A stretch of 64,000 nt of DNA from Flavisolibacter ginsengisoli DSM 18119 (GCF_900129295.1 NZ_FQUU01000010.1:62001-126000); one strand, 5' to 3'. Positions 42,695 to 52,352 are shown, counted from the stretch's first letter. Numbers and translations are program-made. The notes: generated from the sequence alone by a model not told the origin.

Positions 42695-43930
42695 CTATTC
42701 CTGGTTGTTCAATATATCAACAAGGTCTTCAATTGATCTGCTGGCTGGGTAAAACCCGGCCAGTTTTTTTATAACCCCTTCCACCAATGCATCCGGGCAG
42801 GAAGCACCGCTGGTAACAAGTATATTTACCGGTTCTTTACCAGGCAAATAATTTTCGGTCACCAGTTCCATGGTGGTGTGAAAATTAAAATGTTTGATAG
42901 CATCCCTGGAGAGGATCTTTTCTTCGTTATTGATATAGTAAGTAGGCAATTTTTCTTCACACAATTCTACAAGATGTGAAGTGTTGGAAGAATTGTAACC
43001 CCCCACAACCACCGCCAGGTCGGCTTCGGTTTGCAACATGCCGGTTACCGATGTCTGGTTATCATTGGTAGCATAACACAGTGTATCCCTGGTATCTGCA
43101 AAGCGTTCTTTAATATTATTCTCATCAAGGCCATAATGAGACATCATAATTTCTTTCAGGTAGTCAGCAATGGCCTGCGTATCACTGGCTAGCATCGTAG
43201 TCTGGTTTACCACGCCTATTCGCTGAAGATCTTTTTCCAGGTTAAAACCTGCGGAGACCTGGTGTTTAAAATCTGTATAAAATTGCTCTGAAGGAAGTTC
43301 TCCTGTAATATATTTCCCCAATTCAATGGCCTGGTCCATATCCTTCACTACAATGGATGGTGCATTGGAGGCGGCATGTGAAAAGGTAGCCCTTGTTTCT
43401 TCATGAGTGGGTTTGCCATGAATAATTATGGTGTAATTGCTCCTTGCTATTACCTCGCTCCGGTTCCATACTTTTTCAACAAAGGGACAGGTGGTATTGT
43501 ATTTTTCTATGGGAATCCCCAGGTCTCTAAGCTGCTTTTCAATTTTGAGCGTGGTGCCAAATGCGGGTATCAATACTATGTCTTCCGCCGTCAGTGAATC
43601 GAAAGGTATTAATTGTTTGCCCGAGTTATCCTGGAGGAATTGTACGCCGCTGGCTTCCAGGTCTGCATTCACCTGCGGATTGTGGATCATTTCACTTAAC
43701 AGGTAAATGCGTTTGCCGGGGTTTTCTTCAATGGTCCTGAAAGCAATATCAATAGCATTCTCCACGCCATAACAAAAACCAAAATGACGGGCCAGGAAAA
43801 TCCTTACAGGCCCAAAATCCAGCAGTGTGGGAGAGAAGTCTTTTTTCATCCTGTCTTTTTCCTTGCGCTTTTTTTTAACGGCGGAAATAAGTGGACTGCG
43901 ATAAACAAGGGGAACATCAAAACTTTTCAT
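42695..43930 (-). CDS. ispH: 4-Hydroxy-3-methylbut-2-enyl diphosphate reductase IspH
   Basis: A 411-residue [4Fe-4S] enzyme of the MEP isoprenoid pathway, producing IPP and DMAPP. Iron-sulfur cysteines are in GFCYGVENAID (about 66-76), TTCPFVEKVW (about 155-164) and SGASCPDALVEG near the C-terminus. I start at 43930, because a perfect -7 box TAATTTTG lies at 43937-43944 on the minus strand, 6 nt upstream; the longer frame to 44020 would span this promoter. The basic N-terminal extension of about 50 residues is longer than in E. coli IspH. Confidence 0.95.
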   Translation of the reverse strand: MKSFDVPLVYRSPLISAVKKKRKEKDRMKKDFSPTLLDFGPVRIFLARHFGFCYGVENAIDIAFRTIEENPGKRIYLLSEMIHNPQVNADLEASGVQFLQDNSGKQLIPFDSLTAEDIVLIPAFGTTLKIEKQLRDLGIPIEKYNTTCPFVEKVWNRSEVIARSNYTIIIHGKPTHEETRATFSHAASNAPSIVVKDMDQAIELGKYITGELPSEQFYTDFKHQVSAGFNLEKDLQRIGVVNQTTMLASDTQAIADYLKEIMMSHYGLDENNIKERFADTRDTLCYATNDNQTSVTGMLQTEADLAVVVGGYNSSNTSHLVELCEEKLPTYYINNEEKILSRDAIKHFNFHTTMELVTENYLPGKEPVNILVTSGASCPDALVEGVIKKLAGFYPASRSIEDLVDILNNQE

Positions 43931-43936
43931 CGTATG

Positions 43937-43944
43937 CAAAATTA
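43937..43944 (-). promoter_or_regulatory. -7 promoter box of ispH
   Basis: Read on the minus strand, TAATTTTG is a perfect TAnnTTTG match, 6 nt before the ispH ATG. It decides between the two possible starts of ispH and implies a 5' UTR of nearly zero. Confidence 0.55.
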
Positions 43945-44068
43945 AGGCTAAGGGTAAAAGAGGGCCTTTATATAATTGGAATTGCTCATTTTTTAACAGG
44001 GAAATAGACAAAATATTCAAACATTTTCACCTTTATTGTCAGCCGCCTTAACTTCACCATTTTACACA

Positions 44069-45340
44069 ATGAAAACTTCGAACAAAGAATGGATCTGCTC
44101 AACTAATGTGTATGAGGTAAACCTGAGGCAATACTCTGAAAGTGGCAGTTTTTGGGCCTTTGCTGAACATTTGCCAAGGCTTAAAGATATGGGTGTGGAG
44201 ACGCTTTGGTTCATGCCCATTACTCCTATTTCTGTATTGAATAGAAAAGGAACTATGGGTAGTTATTATGCCTGTTCTGATTACACTTCCGTTAATCCGG
44301 AATTTGGAAATTTTGAGGATTTCAGGTCATTAGTAAAGAAGGCGCAGGAAATGGGTTTCCGCATCATAATGGACTGGGTTGCCAATCATACAGGCTTGGA
44401 CCATGTGTGGACAAGGCTTCATCCAGATTGGTATAAGAGGGATGAAATGACAGGGGATTTTAAACGTGCATCGGGGATGGATGATATCATAGAACTTGAC
44501 TACACCAACAAGGACATGAGAAAAGCTATGATTGAGGCCATGAATTTTTGGGTCACTGAATGTGATATAGATGGATTTCGGTGTGACCTGGCTTTTTGGG
44601 TGCAGCTGGATTTTTGGGTAGAAGCAAAAGCTGTATTGGATACAATAAAACCTTTATTCTGGCTGGCAGAATCCGATCCTCTTGATCACCCGGAATACAT
44701 GCAGGTTTTTGATGCAGCATATACATGGACCTGGATGCATCGTACCGAAGAATTTTATAAAAGATCCTTCTCTTTATACGAGCTCCTGCAGGTGTTGGAT
44801 CGTTACCAGCAGGCCCCCGGCATTAATGCCTGGTTTACATCCAACCATGATGAGAACACCTGGAATGGTACTGAATACGATAAATATGGAGATGCGGCGA
44901 AAATGCTGGCTGTATTTAGTTGTACCTGGCAGGGAATTCCACTGATCTATAGTGGGCAGGAACTGCCTAACCATAAAAGGTTACTATTCTTTGAAAAGGA
45001 TGTTATTGAATGGAATGAACAACCGGCATTACATTCTTTTTACAAGGCATTGTTGCATTTGCAACGCTTCAATCCTGCGTTGAGGTGTGACAGTAAATTA
45101 TCCAGGGTGCATAGCTCGGGAGATGAAAAGGTACTTTCTTACCTGCGCATAAAGGATACAGAAGAAGTGTTGGTATTTTTAAATTTTTCAGCGAACCATG
45201 TCAGGCTTGAATTGCTTGATAACCGGATAACAGGAAATTTTAAAGAGCTCTTTACAAGGGAGCCAGTTGATTTTGCTAAAAAGAGAGTTATAGTCTTACC
45301 TGCCTGGGGCTTCCTGGTTTATATCAAAACAAATGAATAA
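44069..45340 (+). CDS. GH13 alpha-amylase family glycosidase
   Basis: A 423-residue enzyme from the ATG at 44069 (MKTSNKEWICSTNVYEVNLRQY). The four GH13 regions are visible: MDWVANHTG (region I), DGFRCDLAFWV with the nucleophile Asp (about 172), WLAESDP with the acid/base Glu (about 200) and SNHDENTW (about 260). There is no signal peptide, so it acts on intracellular alpha-glucans (glycogen or maltodextrins). A GT35-like gene and ispH lie next to it; ispH reads away on the other strand. Confidence 0.92.
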   Translation: MKTSNKEWICSTNVYEVNLRQYSESGSFWAFAEHLPRLKDMGVETLWFMPITPISVLNRKGTMGSYYACSDYTSVNPEFGNFEDFRSLVKKAQEMGFRIIMDWVANHTGLDHVWTRLHPDWYKRDEMTGDFKRASGMDDIIELDYTNKDMRKAMIEAMNFWVTECDIDGFRCDLAFWVQLDFWVEAKAVLDTIKPLFWLAESDPLDHPEYMQVFDAAYTWTWMHRTEEFYKRSFSLYELLQVLDRYQQAPGINAWFTSNHDENTWNGTEYDKYGDAAKMLAVFSCTWQGIPLIYSGQELPNHKRLLFFEKDVIEWNEQPALHSFYKALLHLQRFNPALRCDSKLSRVHSSGDEKVLSYLRIKDTEEVLVFLNFSANHVRLELLDNRITGNFKELFTREPVDFAKKRVIVLPAWGFLVYIKTNE

Positions 45341-45405
45341 AGCTTTTGTGATATAATTTATACACGGGTATTAGATCCTTATTTTACGTTCACTTAGTAT
45401 TACCA

Positions 45406-45434
45406 TTTGCAAAAAGAAGAATCACTTATCTTCG
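45406..45434 (+). promoter_or_regulatory. Putative prfB promoter
   Basis: TTTG (45406-45409) and TATCTTCG (45427-45434, one mismatch to TAnnTTTG) are 17 bp apart; the prfB ATG is 8 nt after the box. The TATCTTCG variant recurs before pyrE (55277-55284). Confidence 0.45.
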
Positions 45435-45442
45435 CACCCGCT

Positions 45443-46535
45443 ATGACACAAGAACAATTGAAAGTTATGAGGGACCGTGTAGTTGTCCTGAGGAGGTTTC
45501 TTTGACGTCGATAACCGAAGAGACAAAATAAACCAGGATAAGCAACTTTCCCTGGCACCAGGGTTTTGGGATGATAATGCCCGTGCTACGTCTATTTTAA
45601 AAGAAATTAAGCTCAATGAATATTGGATTAACCTTTACGAGCAGGTAGATGCTGCAGTAGAGGATTTTGCCATTCTTTTTGAGTTTTGGAAAGAAGGCGA
45701 AGGGTCTGAAGAAGAAGTAAAAGCTGCTTTTGATAAGGCCAAAAACGCTATTGAGGATACTGAATTTAAAAGTACCCTTAATCAGCCTGAAGATGAATTA
45801 CCAGCAGTTTTACAGATTAATTCAGGGGCCGGTGGCACAGAAAGCCAGGACTGGGCGGAAATGCTTTCCCGTATGTACCGCATGTATGGTGAACGTCAGG
45901 GCTGGAAAGTAACCATTCTTGACTGGGTGGATGGTGATGGCGCTGGTATAAAGACCTGTACCCTGCAATTTGATGGTGAATTTGCTTATGGCTTTTTAAA
46001 GGCAGAAAGTGGCGTACATCGCCTAGTCAGAATTTCACCCTTTGACAGTAATGCCAGAAGGCATACCTCGTTTGCTTCAGTCTTTGTTTATCCCCTTGTA
46101 GATGACACCATAAATATCGAGGTTAAGGATAGTGAAGTAAAAATGGAAACCGCTCGAAGCGGAGGTGCAGGAGGGCAGAACGTGAACAAGGTCGAGACCA
46201 AGGTGATGTTAACCCACCTTCCTACAGGCATTGTGGTTGTATGCCAGACAGAACGCTCACAATTGGGAAATAGGGAAAAGGCCATGCAAATGCTTAAAAG
46301 CCGATTGTATGAAGAAGAGCTGCGCCGTCGGGAAGCTGCTAAAGATGTTACCAATGCCAGCAAGAAAAAGATAGAGTGGGGCAGCCAGATAAGAAGTTAT
46401 GTTTTTCATCCTTATAAGATGATCAAAGATCATCGTACTGATTATGAAGTAGGTAATGTGGGTCCTGTGATGGATGGAGAGCTTGATGGATTTATAAAGG
46501 CGTACCTGATGAGTGAAAAGGAAGCGGAATCGTAA
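45443..46535 (+). CDS. prfB: Peptide chain release factor 2 with programmed +1 frameshift
   Basis: RF2 releases peptides at UGA and UAA. Twenty codons from the ATG at 45443 end in CTT followed by in-frame TGA and C (45500-45506). Moving +1 at this point gives DVDNRRDK and the rest of RF2, 363 residues in total. AGGAGG (45491-45496) sits 3 nt before the CTT, the same distance as in E. coli, where it stimulates the shift. The downstream part has [17 protein letters not shown] (recognition region) and [10 protein letters not shown] (GGQ catalytic loop). Low RF2 favours shifting, so the protein controls its own level. It is not a pseudogene. Confidence 0.95.
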
Positions 46536-46635
46536 ATACTTTTAAGTAAGTGATCCGATGGTTTCCTGACATTTTAAAATTGCCTGTCATTGTATATAAA
46601 AATATTTTGAAACAAATAATACTTCAATTAACAAT

Positions 46636-48279
46636 ATGAGCTTAGGATATTTTTCGTACCCGATGCCTGTAAATGAGCCAGTCTATTCTTATGCACCTGG
46701 AAGTGCGGAAAGAGAAGCGTTGAAAAAAACTCTGGCCGAACTGAAAGGAAGCCAGGCAGACATTCCTATGTATATAGGGGGTAAAGAAGTAAGAACCGGG
46801 AAAACTATTGCCATACACCCACCACATGAAACTTCGCACCTGTTAGGTCATTTTCATGCAGGTGATGCAAGCCATGTTCAACAGGCAATAGCTTCCGCTC
46901 TTGAAGCCCGTGAGGCGTGGAATAATACCAGTTGGGAGAATAGAGCCAATATTTTCCTTCGTGCAGCTGATCTTATTTCAACCAAGTATCGTTACCTCAT
47001 GAATGGTACTACCATGCTTGGTCAAAGTAAGAATGCCTTCCAGGCAGAAATAGATAGCGCCTGTGAATTAATTGATTTCCTTAGGTTCAATGTTCATTTT
47101 CTGAGTGAGATATACAAACAGCAACCAATCAGCGCCCCAGGTATGCATAACCGCATGGAGTACAGGCCACTTGAAGGATTTGTGCTTGCTGTAACTCCTT
47201 TCAACTTTACTGCTATTTCAGGAAACCTACCTACCAGCGCAGCTATGTGTGGGAATGTGGTAGTTTGGAAGCCAGCCAACACCCAGGTATATTCTGCCCA
47301 AATGATCATGAAGGTGTTAAAGGAAGCCGGACTGCCGGATGGTGTTATCAACCTTATTTATGTTGATGGCCCAACCATTGGTAAAGAATGCTTTGCTCAT
47401 AAGGATTTTGCCGGTGTTCATTTTACAGGGTCTACGGGTGTATTTAACCAGATGTGGAAGACAATTGGTGAAAATGTTGCTAATTATAAAAGCTATCCCC
47501 GGATAGTTGGTGAAACAGGTGGAAAGGATTTTGTCCTTGCACATAAATCAGCAGATCCACAGGTAGTGGCCACTGCTTTATTAAGGGGTGCGTTTGAATA
47601 CCAGGGCCAAAAATGCTCTGCCGCTTCAAGGGCTTATATACCCTCCAACATTGCTGACGAGGTTAGGAAGTTATTGATAGATGGTGTGAACAGTTTTAAG
47701 GTTGGCCCTGTAGACGATTTCAGCAATTTTGTAAATGCGGTTATTGACGAGAAGAGTTTTGATAAGATCGCATCTTATATTAATGAAGTAAAGAATACTA
47801 CAACAGCCTCTATACTAGTTGGTGGTAAGTTTGATAAGTCAAAAGGATATTTTATTTACCCCACTATTATTGAAGCGCAGGATCCAAAATACATCACCAT
47901 GTGCGAGGAGATCTTTGGACCAGTGCTTACCATACATGTTTATGATGCCGAAAAATTTGAAGAAACTTTGCATCTTGTAGACACCACATCTCCTTATGCA
48001 TTGACGGGATCAATCATTTCACAAGACAGGTATGCGGTTGATCTTGCCACCAACGTATTAAGAAATGCAGCGGGTAACTTTTATATTAATGATAAGCCTA
48101 CAGGTGCCGTAGTTGGCCAGCAACCATTTGGTGGTGCAAGGGCAAGTGGCACCAATGATAAGGCGGGCTCGTTACTCAATCTTTACCGTTGGTTAAGTGC
48201 CCGGACTATTAAAGAAACATTTGTACCGGCTACAGATTACCGTTATGCATTCCTGAAGGGTGAGAGCGAAGGCATTTAA
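46636..48279 (+). CDS. pruA: L-glutamate gamma-semialdehyde dehydrogenase (PruA)
   Basis: A 547-residue NAD-dependent aldehyde dehydrogenase, the last step of proline (and ornithine) breakdown to glutamate. The N-terminal MPVNEPVYSYAPGS and GGKEVRTG, GETGGKDFVLAH with the general-base Glu (about 293), the catalytic Cys in YQGQKCSAASRAY (about 327-339), and the C-terminal GGARASGTNDKAG are characteristic of the stand-alone PruA form, without a PutA fusion. No proline dehydrogenase gene is in the window. A strong terminator follows at 48305-48333. Confidence 0.95.
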   Translation: MSLGYFSYPMPVNEPVYSYAPGSAEREALKKTLAELKGSQADIPMYIGGKEVRTGKTIAIHPPHETSHLLGHFHAGDASHVQQAIASALEAREAWNNTSWENRANIFLRAADLISTKYRYLMNGTTMLGQSKNAFQAEIDSACELIDFLRFNVHFLSEIYKQQPISAPGMHNRMEYRPLEGFVLAVTPFNFTAISGNLPTSAAMCGNVVVWKPANTQVYSAQMIMKVLKEAGLPDGVINLIYVDGPTIGKECFAHKDFAGVHFTGSTGVFNQMWKTIGENVANYKSYPRIVGETGGKDFVLAHKSADPQVVATALLRGAFEYQGQKCSAASRAYIPSNIADEVRKLLIDGVNSFKVGPVDDFSNFVNAVIDEKSFDKIASYINEVKNTTTASILVGGKFDKSKGYFIYPTIIEAQDPKYITMCEEIFGPVLTIHVYDAEKFEETLHLVDTTSPYALTGSIISQDRYAVDLATNVLRNAAGNFYINDKPTGAVVGQQPFGGARASGTNDKAGSLLNLYRWLSARTIKETFVPATDYRYAFLKGESEGI

Positions 48280-48304
48280 TTGCAATAATTAATAATCTTT
48301 TATA

Positions 48305-48333
48305 AATAAGCCACGGTTGTGGCTTATTTTTTT
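48305..48333 (+). terminator. Terminator after pruA
   Basis: AATAAGCCAC (48305-48314) pairs with GTGGCTTATT (48319-48328) around a GGTT loop, followed by a T-run. Confidence 0.85.
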
Positions 48334-48557
48334 TGTTGCAAACTATCTACATTAAAAAAAATTCATGCATCATTTATAACATCCAATACAAAGCGGAGCG
48401 TATTTATACTTTTAAAAGTCAGGTTTTTTACGGAGTAACAACAAGCGTATTTAACCTCGTTAACTAAAAAAGGAGTTGCATAAATTTTGATTTGTACAAT
48501 TAATTTTATTGTTTTGCCATCGAAATTTAAACTATACAAAAACTCAAAAATGACTTT

Positions 48558-49100
48558 ATGAGAAAATTAATTTTAGTATTTGCCTCTGTTATTGCGTTAA
48601 GTTCTGCACATGCACAAACTGGTAAAAACCAGGTAGGTGTTGCCCTTGAAGTTGGTTTACCAATGGGTGATTTTGGTGATGCTTTTAAAACTGGCTTTGG
48701 TGGATCTCTTAAGTATTTACATGGTGTTGGTTCTGCCGGACAAGTTAGTTTAACATCTGGTTACACAACTTTCAGTGCTAAAGATGTTCCATCTGATTAT
48801 AGCGTAAAAGCTTCAATCATTCCTATTTTAGTAGGTTACCGTCACAACTTTAGTGGTGCTTATGTAGAGCCACAAGTAGGTTACGGTATCTATGGTTCTA
48901 AAGTTAAAGGTGGTGGATTTGATGAAAGTAGTTCTGATGGTGCTTTCACATGGGCTATTGGTTTAGGTTATGCAATGGAGCAAGGTCTTGACATTGGTGC
49001 CCGTTATCAAAGTGCTTCTAAAGATGGTTCTACTACCTCATTAGTAGGATTGCACATTGGTTACAATTTTTCATTAGGAGGCGCTTCTTCTTCTAAATAA
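48558..49100 (+). CDS. Outer membrane beta-barrel protein, paralogue 1
   Basis: A 180-residue protein with a signal peptide (about 1-19, ending SSAHAQ). The mature part is a small beta-barrel of about eight strands, with repeated Gly-rich turns (GKNQVGVALEVGLPMGDF, GYGIYGSKVKGGGFDE) and an ending typical of outer membrane strands (LHIGYNFSLGG). It is very similar throughout to the next gene (49419-49964), so the pair is a tandem duplication. It has its own 270-bp upstream region and its own terminator. Confidence 0.85.
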   Translation: MRKLILVFASVIALSSAHAQTGKNQVGVALEVGLPMGDFGDAFKTGFGGSLKYLHGVGSAGQVSLTSGYTTFSAKDVPSDYSVKASIIPILVGYRHNFSGAYVEPQVGYGIYGSKVKGGGFDESSSDGAFTWAIGLGYAMEQGLDIGARYQSASKDGSTTSLVGLHIGYNFSLGGASSSK

Positions 49101-49418
49101 GATCACTAATATCTTTATTGAGGGGCTGATATTTATCAGCCCCTTTTTTATTTATGTTATATTCTTCCTTGTGGTAACTATCGGGTATTGTTCGCCGGTA
49201 ACATCCTTTGTTAAAAGATAGTTACCCAGGGAAGCGAAGTTGTTGGATTCCAGTTTTTTCTATAATTATAATGGTTCATACTTGTCTCAATTGTTGAGCT
49301 GTACAATTTAAAATAATTGTAGAAGGCATAGAATGGTATATCCTCATCAGGAAATATATGTTTTTATCGGACTAACTTTGAAATCGATAATTGAATTTCA
49401 AACCAAAAAAAGATTTTT
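49101..49418. other. Spacer between the duplicated barrel genes
   Basis: 318 bp. It holds the terminator of barrel gene 1 and then about 270 bp of AT-rich sequence with no gene; presumably the promoter of barrel gene 2 lies in the right part. Confidence 0.5.
49122..49149 (+). terminator. Terminator after barrel gene 1
   Basis: GGGGCTGAT (49122-49130) pairs with ATCAGCCCC (49135-49143), ATTT loop, then six T. Confidence 0.88.
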
Positions 49419-49964
49419 ATGAGAAAGGTAATTTTAGTACTAGCCTCTTTTTTTGTGCTTAGTGCCATAAAAGCACAATCTGGAAAAAATCAAATAGGTA
49501 TTGCTTTCGAAGTTGGTTTACCAATGGGAGACTTCAAAGATGCTGTTAAAACAGGATTTGGAGGATCTCTTAAATATTTACATGGTGTAGGTACGGCCGG
49601 TCAAGTTTCATTAACTTCTGGGTATACCATATATAATGCAAAGGATGTCCCAAGCGGGTACACTGTTAGATCATCAATTATTCCTATTTTATTGGGTTAC
49701 CGACAAAACTTCAGTGGTGTTTACGTAGAACCACAGGCAGGTTACGGTATTTATGGTTCTAAATTTAAAGGTGGTGGTGTTGATGAAAGCAATTCAGATG
49801 GAGCTTTCACCTGGGCTATAGGGGTAGGGTATGCTATGGAGCAAGGCCTTGATATTGGTGCAAGGTATCAGAGCGCTTCAAAAAACAGTGCTACCACTTC
49901 TTTAATTGGTCTTCATCTTGGTTATAATTTTTCTTTGGGAGGAACTACTACTTCTTCTAAATAA
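49419..49964 (+). CDS. Outer membrane beta-barrel protein, paralogue 2
   Basis: A 181-residue close paralogue of the preceding barrel gene, alignable over its full length without gaps except at the C-terminus. It has a signal peptide (about 1-19, ending AIKAQ). Differences from paralogue 1 are mostly single substitutions scattered through strands and loops (for example DAFKTGFGG versus DAVKTGFGG). Independent promoter and terminator regions suggest the two copies can be expressed differently. Function beyond outer-membrane barrel is unknown. Confidence 0.85.
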   Translation: MRKVILVLASFFVLSAIKAQSGKNQIGIAFEVGLPMGDFKDAVKTGFGGSLKYLHGVGTAGQVSLTSGYTIYNAKDVPSGYTVRSSIIPILLGYRQNFSGVYVEPQAGYGIYGSKFKGGGVDESNSDGAFTWAIGVGYAMEQGLDIGARYQSASKNSATTSLIGLHLGYNFSLGGTTTSSK

Positions 49965-49983
49965 GAACATCACTACAACATTA

Positions 49984-50007
49984 AAAGGGCTGAATTTTCA
50001 GCCCTTT
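49984..50007 (+). terminator. Terminator after barrel gene 2
   Basis: AAAGGGCTGA (49984-49993) pairs with TCAGCCCTTT (49998-50007) around an ATTT loop; it resembles the first barrel terminator in sequence, as expected after duplication. Confidence 0.82.
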
Positions 50008-50175
50008 ATTATAAATGCATATTACCAAGCAGGCTTTTGAAAAGATCAGAAAATCATACTTTATTTGGAACAGGGTCGCTATTATTAAACTACAGCATCA
50101 TTACTAATTAAGAGAATTCATATTATATTTAAGGCTGAAATTGCAGCCCTTTTTTATTACCAATAACTACTGTTT

Positions 50176-50877
50176 ATGAAAAGATATTTATTGATATTTG
50201 GAACAATTTTTTTATCATCTCTAATCCAAGCCCAGGTATCTTACGAGGTACATGCAGGTGCCATCCTTGCCAATGTAGATGAACGTTATGATAGCCAGGA
50301 AGGCTTTAATGGCAAATACAGGTTATCTGAACGAATTGGTGTAGGCGCCATGATACCCATTACCCAAAGTTTAAGTTTCAGGCCCGAATTGAATTTTGTA
50401 AGTAAGGGTGTAAAGATCAATGAATCTTATTCACTTTCTATGGGGGGCTCTAACTATAGTGTATCCGCCAAAGGAGCCATGAAGCTTTCTTACCTGGAAC
50501 TACCACTTAACTTTGTTTACTTGCAACCTTCTCAAAAAGGTGCTTCATTTTTTATTGGTGCAGGTCCTTCTGTTAGCCTCGGACTTTCTGGCAAGGCTAC
50601 TGCGCATATAATAGAAATTTCAGATGGTGACAGGGTGGAAACAGACCAAACTGCAAATGTGAAATTCGATGGCAAGGAAAATCCGAATGATGACAACCAG
50701 CATTATAAAGCGGTTGAATTTGGAATCAATTTTCTTACAGGTTTCCAGTTGAATAACAAAATGTACATAGCCGGAAATTTCAACCAGGGACTTACCAACA
50801 TTAATGTGGATAAGGCAGATAACGGTAAAACACATACTATGTATTTCGGCCTCACACTGGGGTATTTTTTTAAATAA
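50176..50877 (+). CDS. Porin-family outer membrane beta-barrel protein (PorT-like)
   Basis: A 233-residue protein with a signal peptide (about 1-19, ending LIQAQ). The strand pattern includes RIGVGAMIPITQSLSFRPELNFVSKGVKI, SYLELPLNFVYL and the final TMYFGLTLGYFFK with terminal aromatic residues. It fits the PorT / outer membrane barrel (OMP_b-brl_2) group. Distinct from the two genes before it, it is the third of five barrels in a row. Terminator at 50899-50928. Confidence 0.83.
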   Translation: MKRYLLIFGTIFLSSLIQAQVSYEVHAGAILANVDERYDSQEGFNGKYRLSERIGVGAMIPITQSLSFRPELNFVSKGVKINESYSLSMGGSNYSVSAKGAMKLSYLELPLNFVYLQPSQKGASFFIGAGPSVSLGLSGKATAHIIEISDGDRVETDQTANVKFDGKENPNDDNQHYKAVEFGINFLTGFQLNNKMYIAGNFNQGLTNINVDKADNGKTHTMYFGLTLGYFFK

Positions 50878-50898
50878 TGTCAGTGTAACTGATAATTT

Positions 50899-50928
50899 GG
50901 CCGTAAATCACTTTACGGCCTTTTTTTT
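50899..50928 (+). terminator. Terminator after barrel gene 3
   Basis: GGCCGTAAA (50899-50907) pairs with TTTACGGCC (50912-50920), TCAC loop, then eight T. Confidence 0.9.
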
Positions 50929-50956
50929 GCAATGAGCCCGGTATAAATATTAATCT

Positions 50957-51556
50957 ATGAAAAAGATCAGTTTAGTAGTTTTGATTTTAGCCACGGGCGC
51001 AACAGTTTTTGCGCAGTCACCTAAGTTTGGATTAAAGGCAGGATTAAACATTTCCAAATTATCCAATGTTCCAGGATTGAACTGGAATAACCGTCTTGGC
51101 CTGAATGCAGGCGCCTTAGCACATATACATATAACACCCCAGTTGGCTTTGCAACCAGAAGTTGTATATTCCGGGCAAGGTGCTAAATACACTATTAATG
51201 GGGAAGAACATACACTGGGATTGGATTACATAAATATCCCGCTTCAGTTGCAATATATGTTTGATAATGGATTCCGTTTACAAACAGGTCCACAATTGGG
51301 ATTCCTGGTCAATACAAAAGATAAAGTGAATGGTACGGATAGCCAGTATTTTACTTCTGAAGATTTTAAGAGCACAGATGTTGCGTGGACATTTGGCCTG
51401 GGATATTTAACTTACTCAGGATTAGGTATAGATGGCCGCTATAACCTTGGGTTGTCAAATATCAATAAAGCTGGTGGCAATACTTTAAAAAATAATGTTT
51501 TCCAGGTGGGATTATTCTACATGCTCGATAATAGTCACAAAGCACAATCAAGATAA
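50957..51556 (+). CDS. Outer membrane beta-barrel protein (PorT-like), barrel gene 4
   Basis: A 199-residue protein with a signal peptide (about 1-20, ending TVFAQ). Conserved features: FGLKAGLNISKLSN, QLALQPEVVYSGQGAKY, DYINIPLQLQYMF, RLQTGPQLGFLVN and DGRYNLGLSN. These are the usual landmarks of the PorT family. It shares its first codons (MKKIS) and the upstream sequence TAAATATTAA with barrel gene 5, which marks a second duplication. Role: likely small outer-membrane barrel of unknown cargo. Confidence 0.85.
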   Translation: MKKISLVVLILATGATVFAQSPKFGLKAGLNISKLSNVPGLNWNNRLGLNAGALAHIHITPQLALQPEVVYSGQGAKYTINGEEHTLGLDYINIPLQLQYMFDNGFRLQTGPQLGFLVNTKDKVNGTDSQYFTSEDFKSTDVAWTFGLGYLTYSGLGIDGRYNLGLSNINKAGGNTLKNNVFQVGLFYMLDNSHKAQSR

Positions 51557-51581
51557 TTTACCATTCAAAAAAAATTACCGG

Positions 51582-51607
51582 AGGTCGCAAATTGCGGCCT
51601 TCTTTTT
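51582..51607 (+). terminator. Terminator after barrel gene 4
   Basis: AGGTCGC (51582-51588) pairs with GCGGCCT (51594-51600), with one G-U, AAATT loop; TCTTTTT follows. Confidence 0.75.
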
Positions 51608-51637
51608 GCTTAAAGAGGACAACCTAAATATTAACTT

Positions 51638-52330
51638 ATGAAAAAGATCAGTTTTTTTGCCTTAGCTCTAACTGCAACCGTTTTTGTGAATGCACAAAGC
51701 AAACAGCCAACCTTAAGAACAGAAATGGAAGTCACTCCCCGTCTTGGTATCAAAGGTGGCGTAAACCTGGCTAAAATGAATCATGAAGGATATTCAAGCG
51801 CATCTGAGTTTGAATCCAAATCAAAAACTTCCTACAATGGTGGTTTATTCATAAACATCCCGGTAGGAACTAATTTCAGGTTTCAACCAGAGGTAGTATA
51901 CAGCAGCCAGGGTGGAAAGAATACCCAGGTAATTCAGACCCCAACCGGAAACATCACGTCTAAGTACGAGATGGACCTGAATTACATAAATGTTCCCCTG
52001 ATGTTGCAGTTGCAAAGCACAACCGGTGTGTTTTTGGAATTAGGCCCACAGTTTGGTTATTTGATCAATGCAAAAAATAAAAGCATTAGCTCTGGAGCTG
52101 GTACAAGCAACAGCGAAATGGATATCAAAGATCAATTGAATAAACTGGATATTGGTGCTTCAGGAGGAATTGGATATCTGTCCCGTATTGGTTTAGGTAT
52201 CAATGCACGCTACAATTATGGATTTACCAATGTTCTGGATGAGAACAATGCTAATTATGTAAGTGGCCAGAAATTAAAGAACAGGGTTTACCAGGTTGGA
52301 TTATTCTTCCAGTTTGGTGCTGCTAAATAA
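51638..52330 (+). CDS. Outer membrane beta-barrel protein (PorT-like), barrel gene 5
   Basis: A 230-residue protein with a signal peptide (about 1-19, ending VNAQ). Landmarks parallel barrel gene 4: RLGIKGGVNLAKMN, FRFQPEVVYSSQGGKN, DLNYINVPLMLQLQ, LELGPQFGYLINAKN and INARYNYGFTNV. Loops are longer than in gene 4, so the duplication is old in the coding part, although the sequence around the start is still nearly identical. Terminator at 52353-52382. Confidence 0.85.
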   Translation: MKKISFFALALTATVFVNAQSKQPTLRTEMEVTPRLGIKGGVNLAKMNHEGYSSASEFESKSKTSYNGGLFINIPVGTNFRFQPEVVYSSQGGKNTQVIQTPTGNITSKYEMDLNYINVPLMLQLQSTTGVFLELGPQFGYLINAKNKSISSGAGTSNSEMDIKDQLNKLDIGASGGIGYLSRIGLGINARYNYGFTNVLDENNANYVSGQKLKNRVYQVGLFFQFGAAK

Positions 52331-52352
52331 TTATTTCATTAATAATTAAAAA

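Noticed and set aside
45443-45505. prfB read as a pseudogene because of the early TGA
   Set aside because: The AGGAGG-TTT-CTT-TGA-C context is the classical programmed +1 site and the downstream frame is intact RF2.
50133-50148. Second terminator after barrel gene 2
   Set aside because: Only five base pairs with a mismatch in the extension; mentioned as a possible remnant but too weak to list as a terminator.
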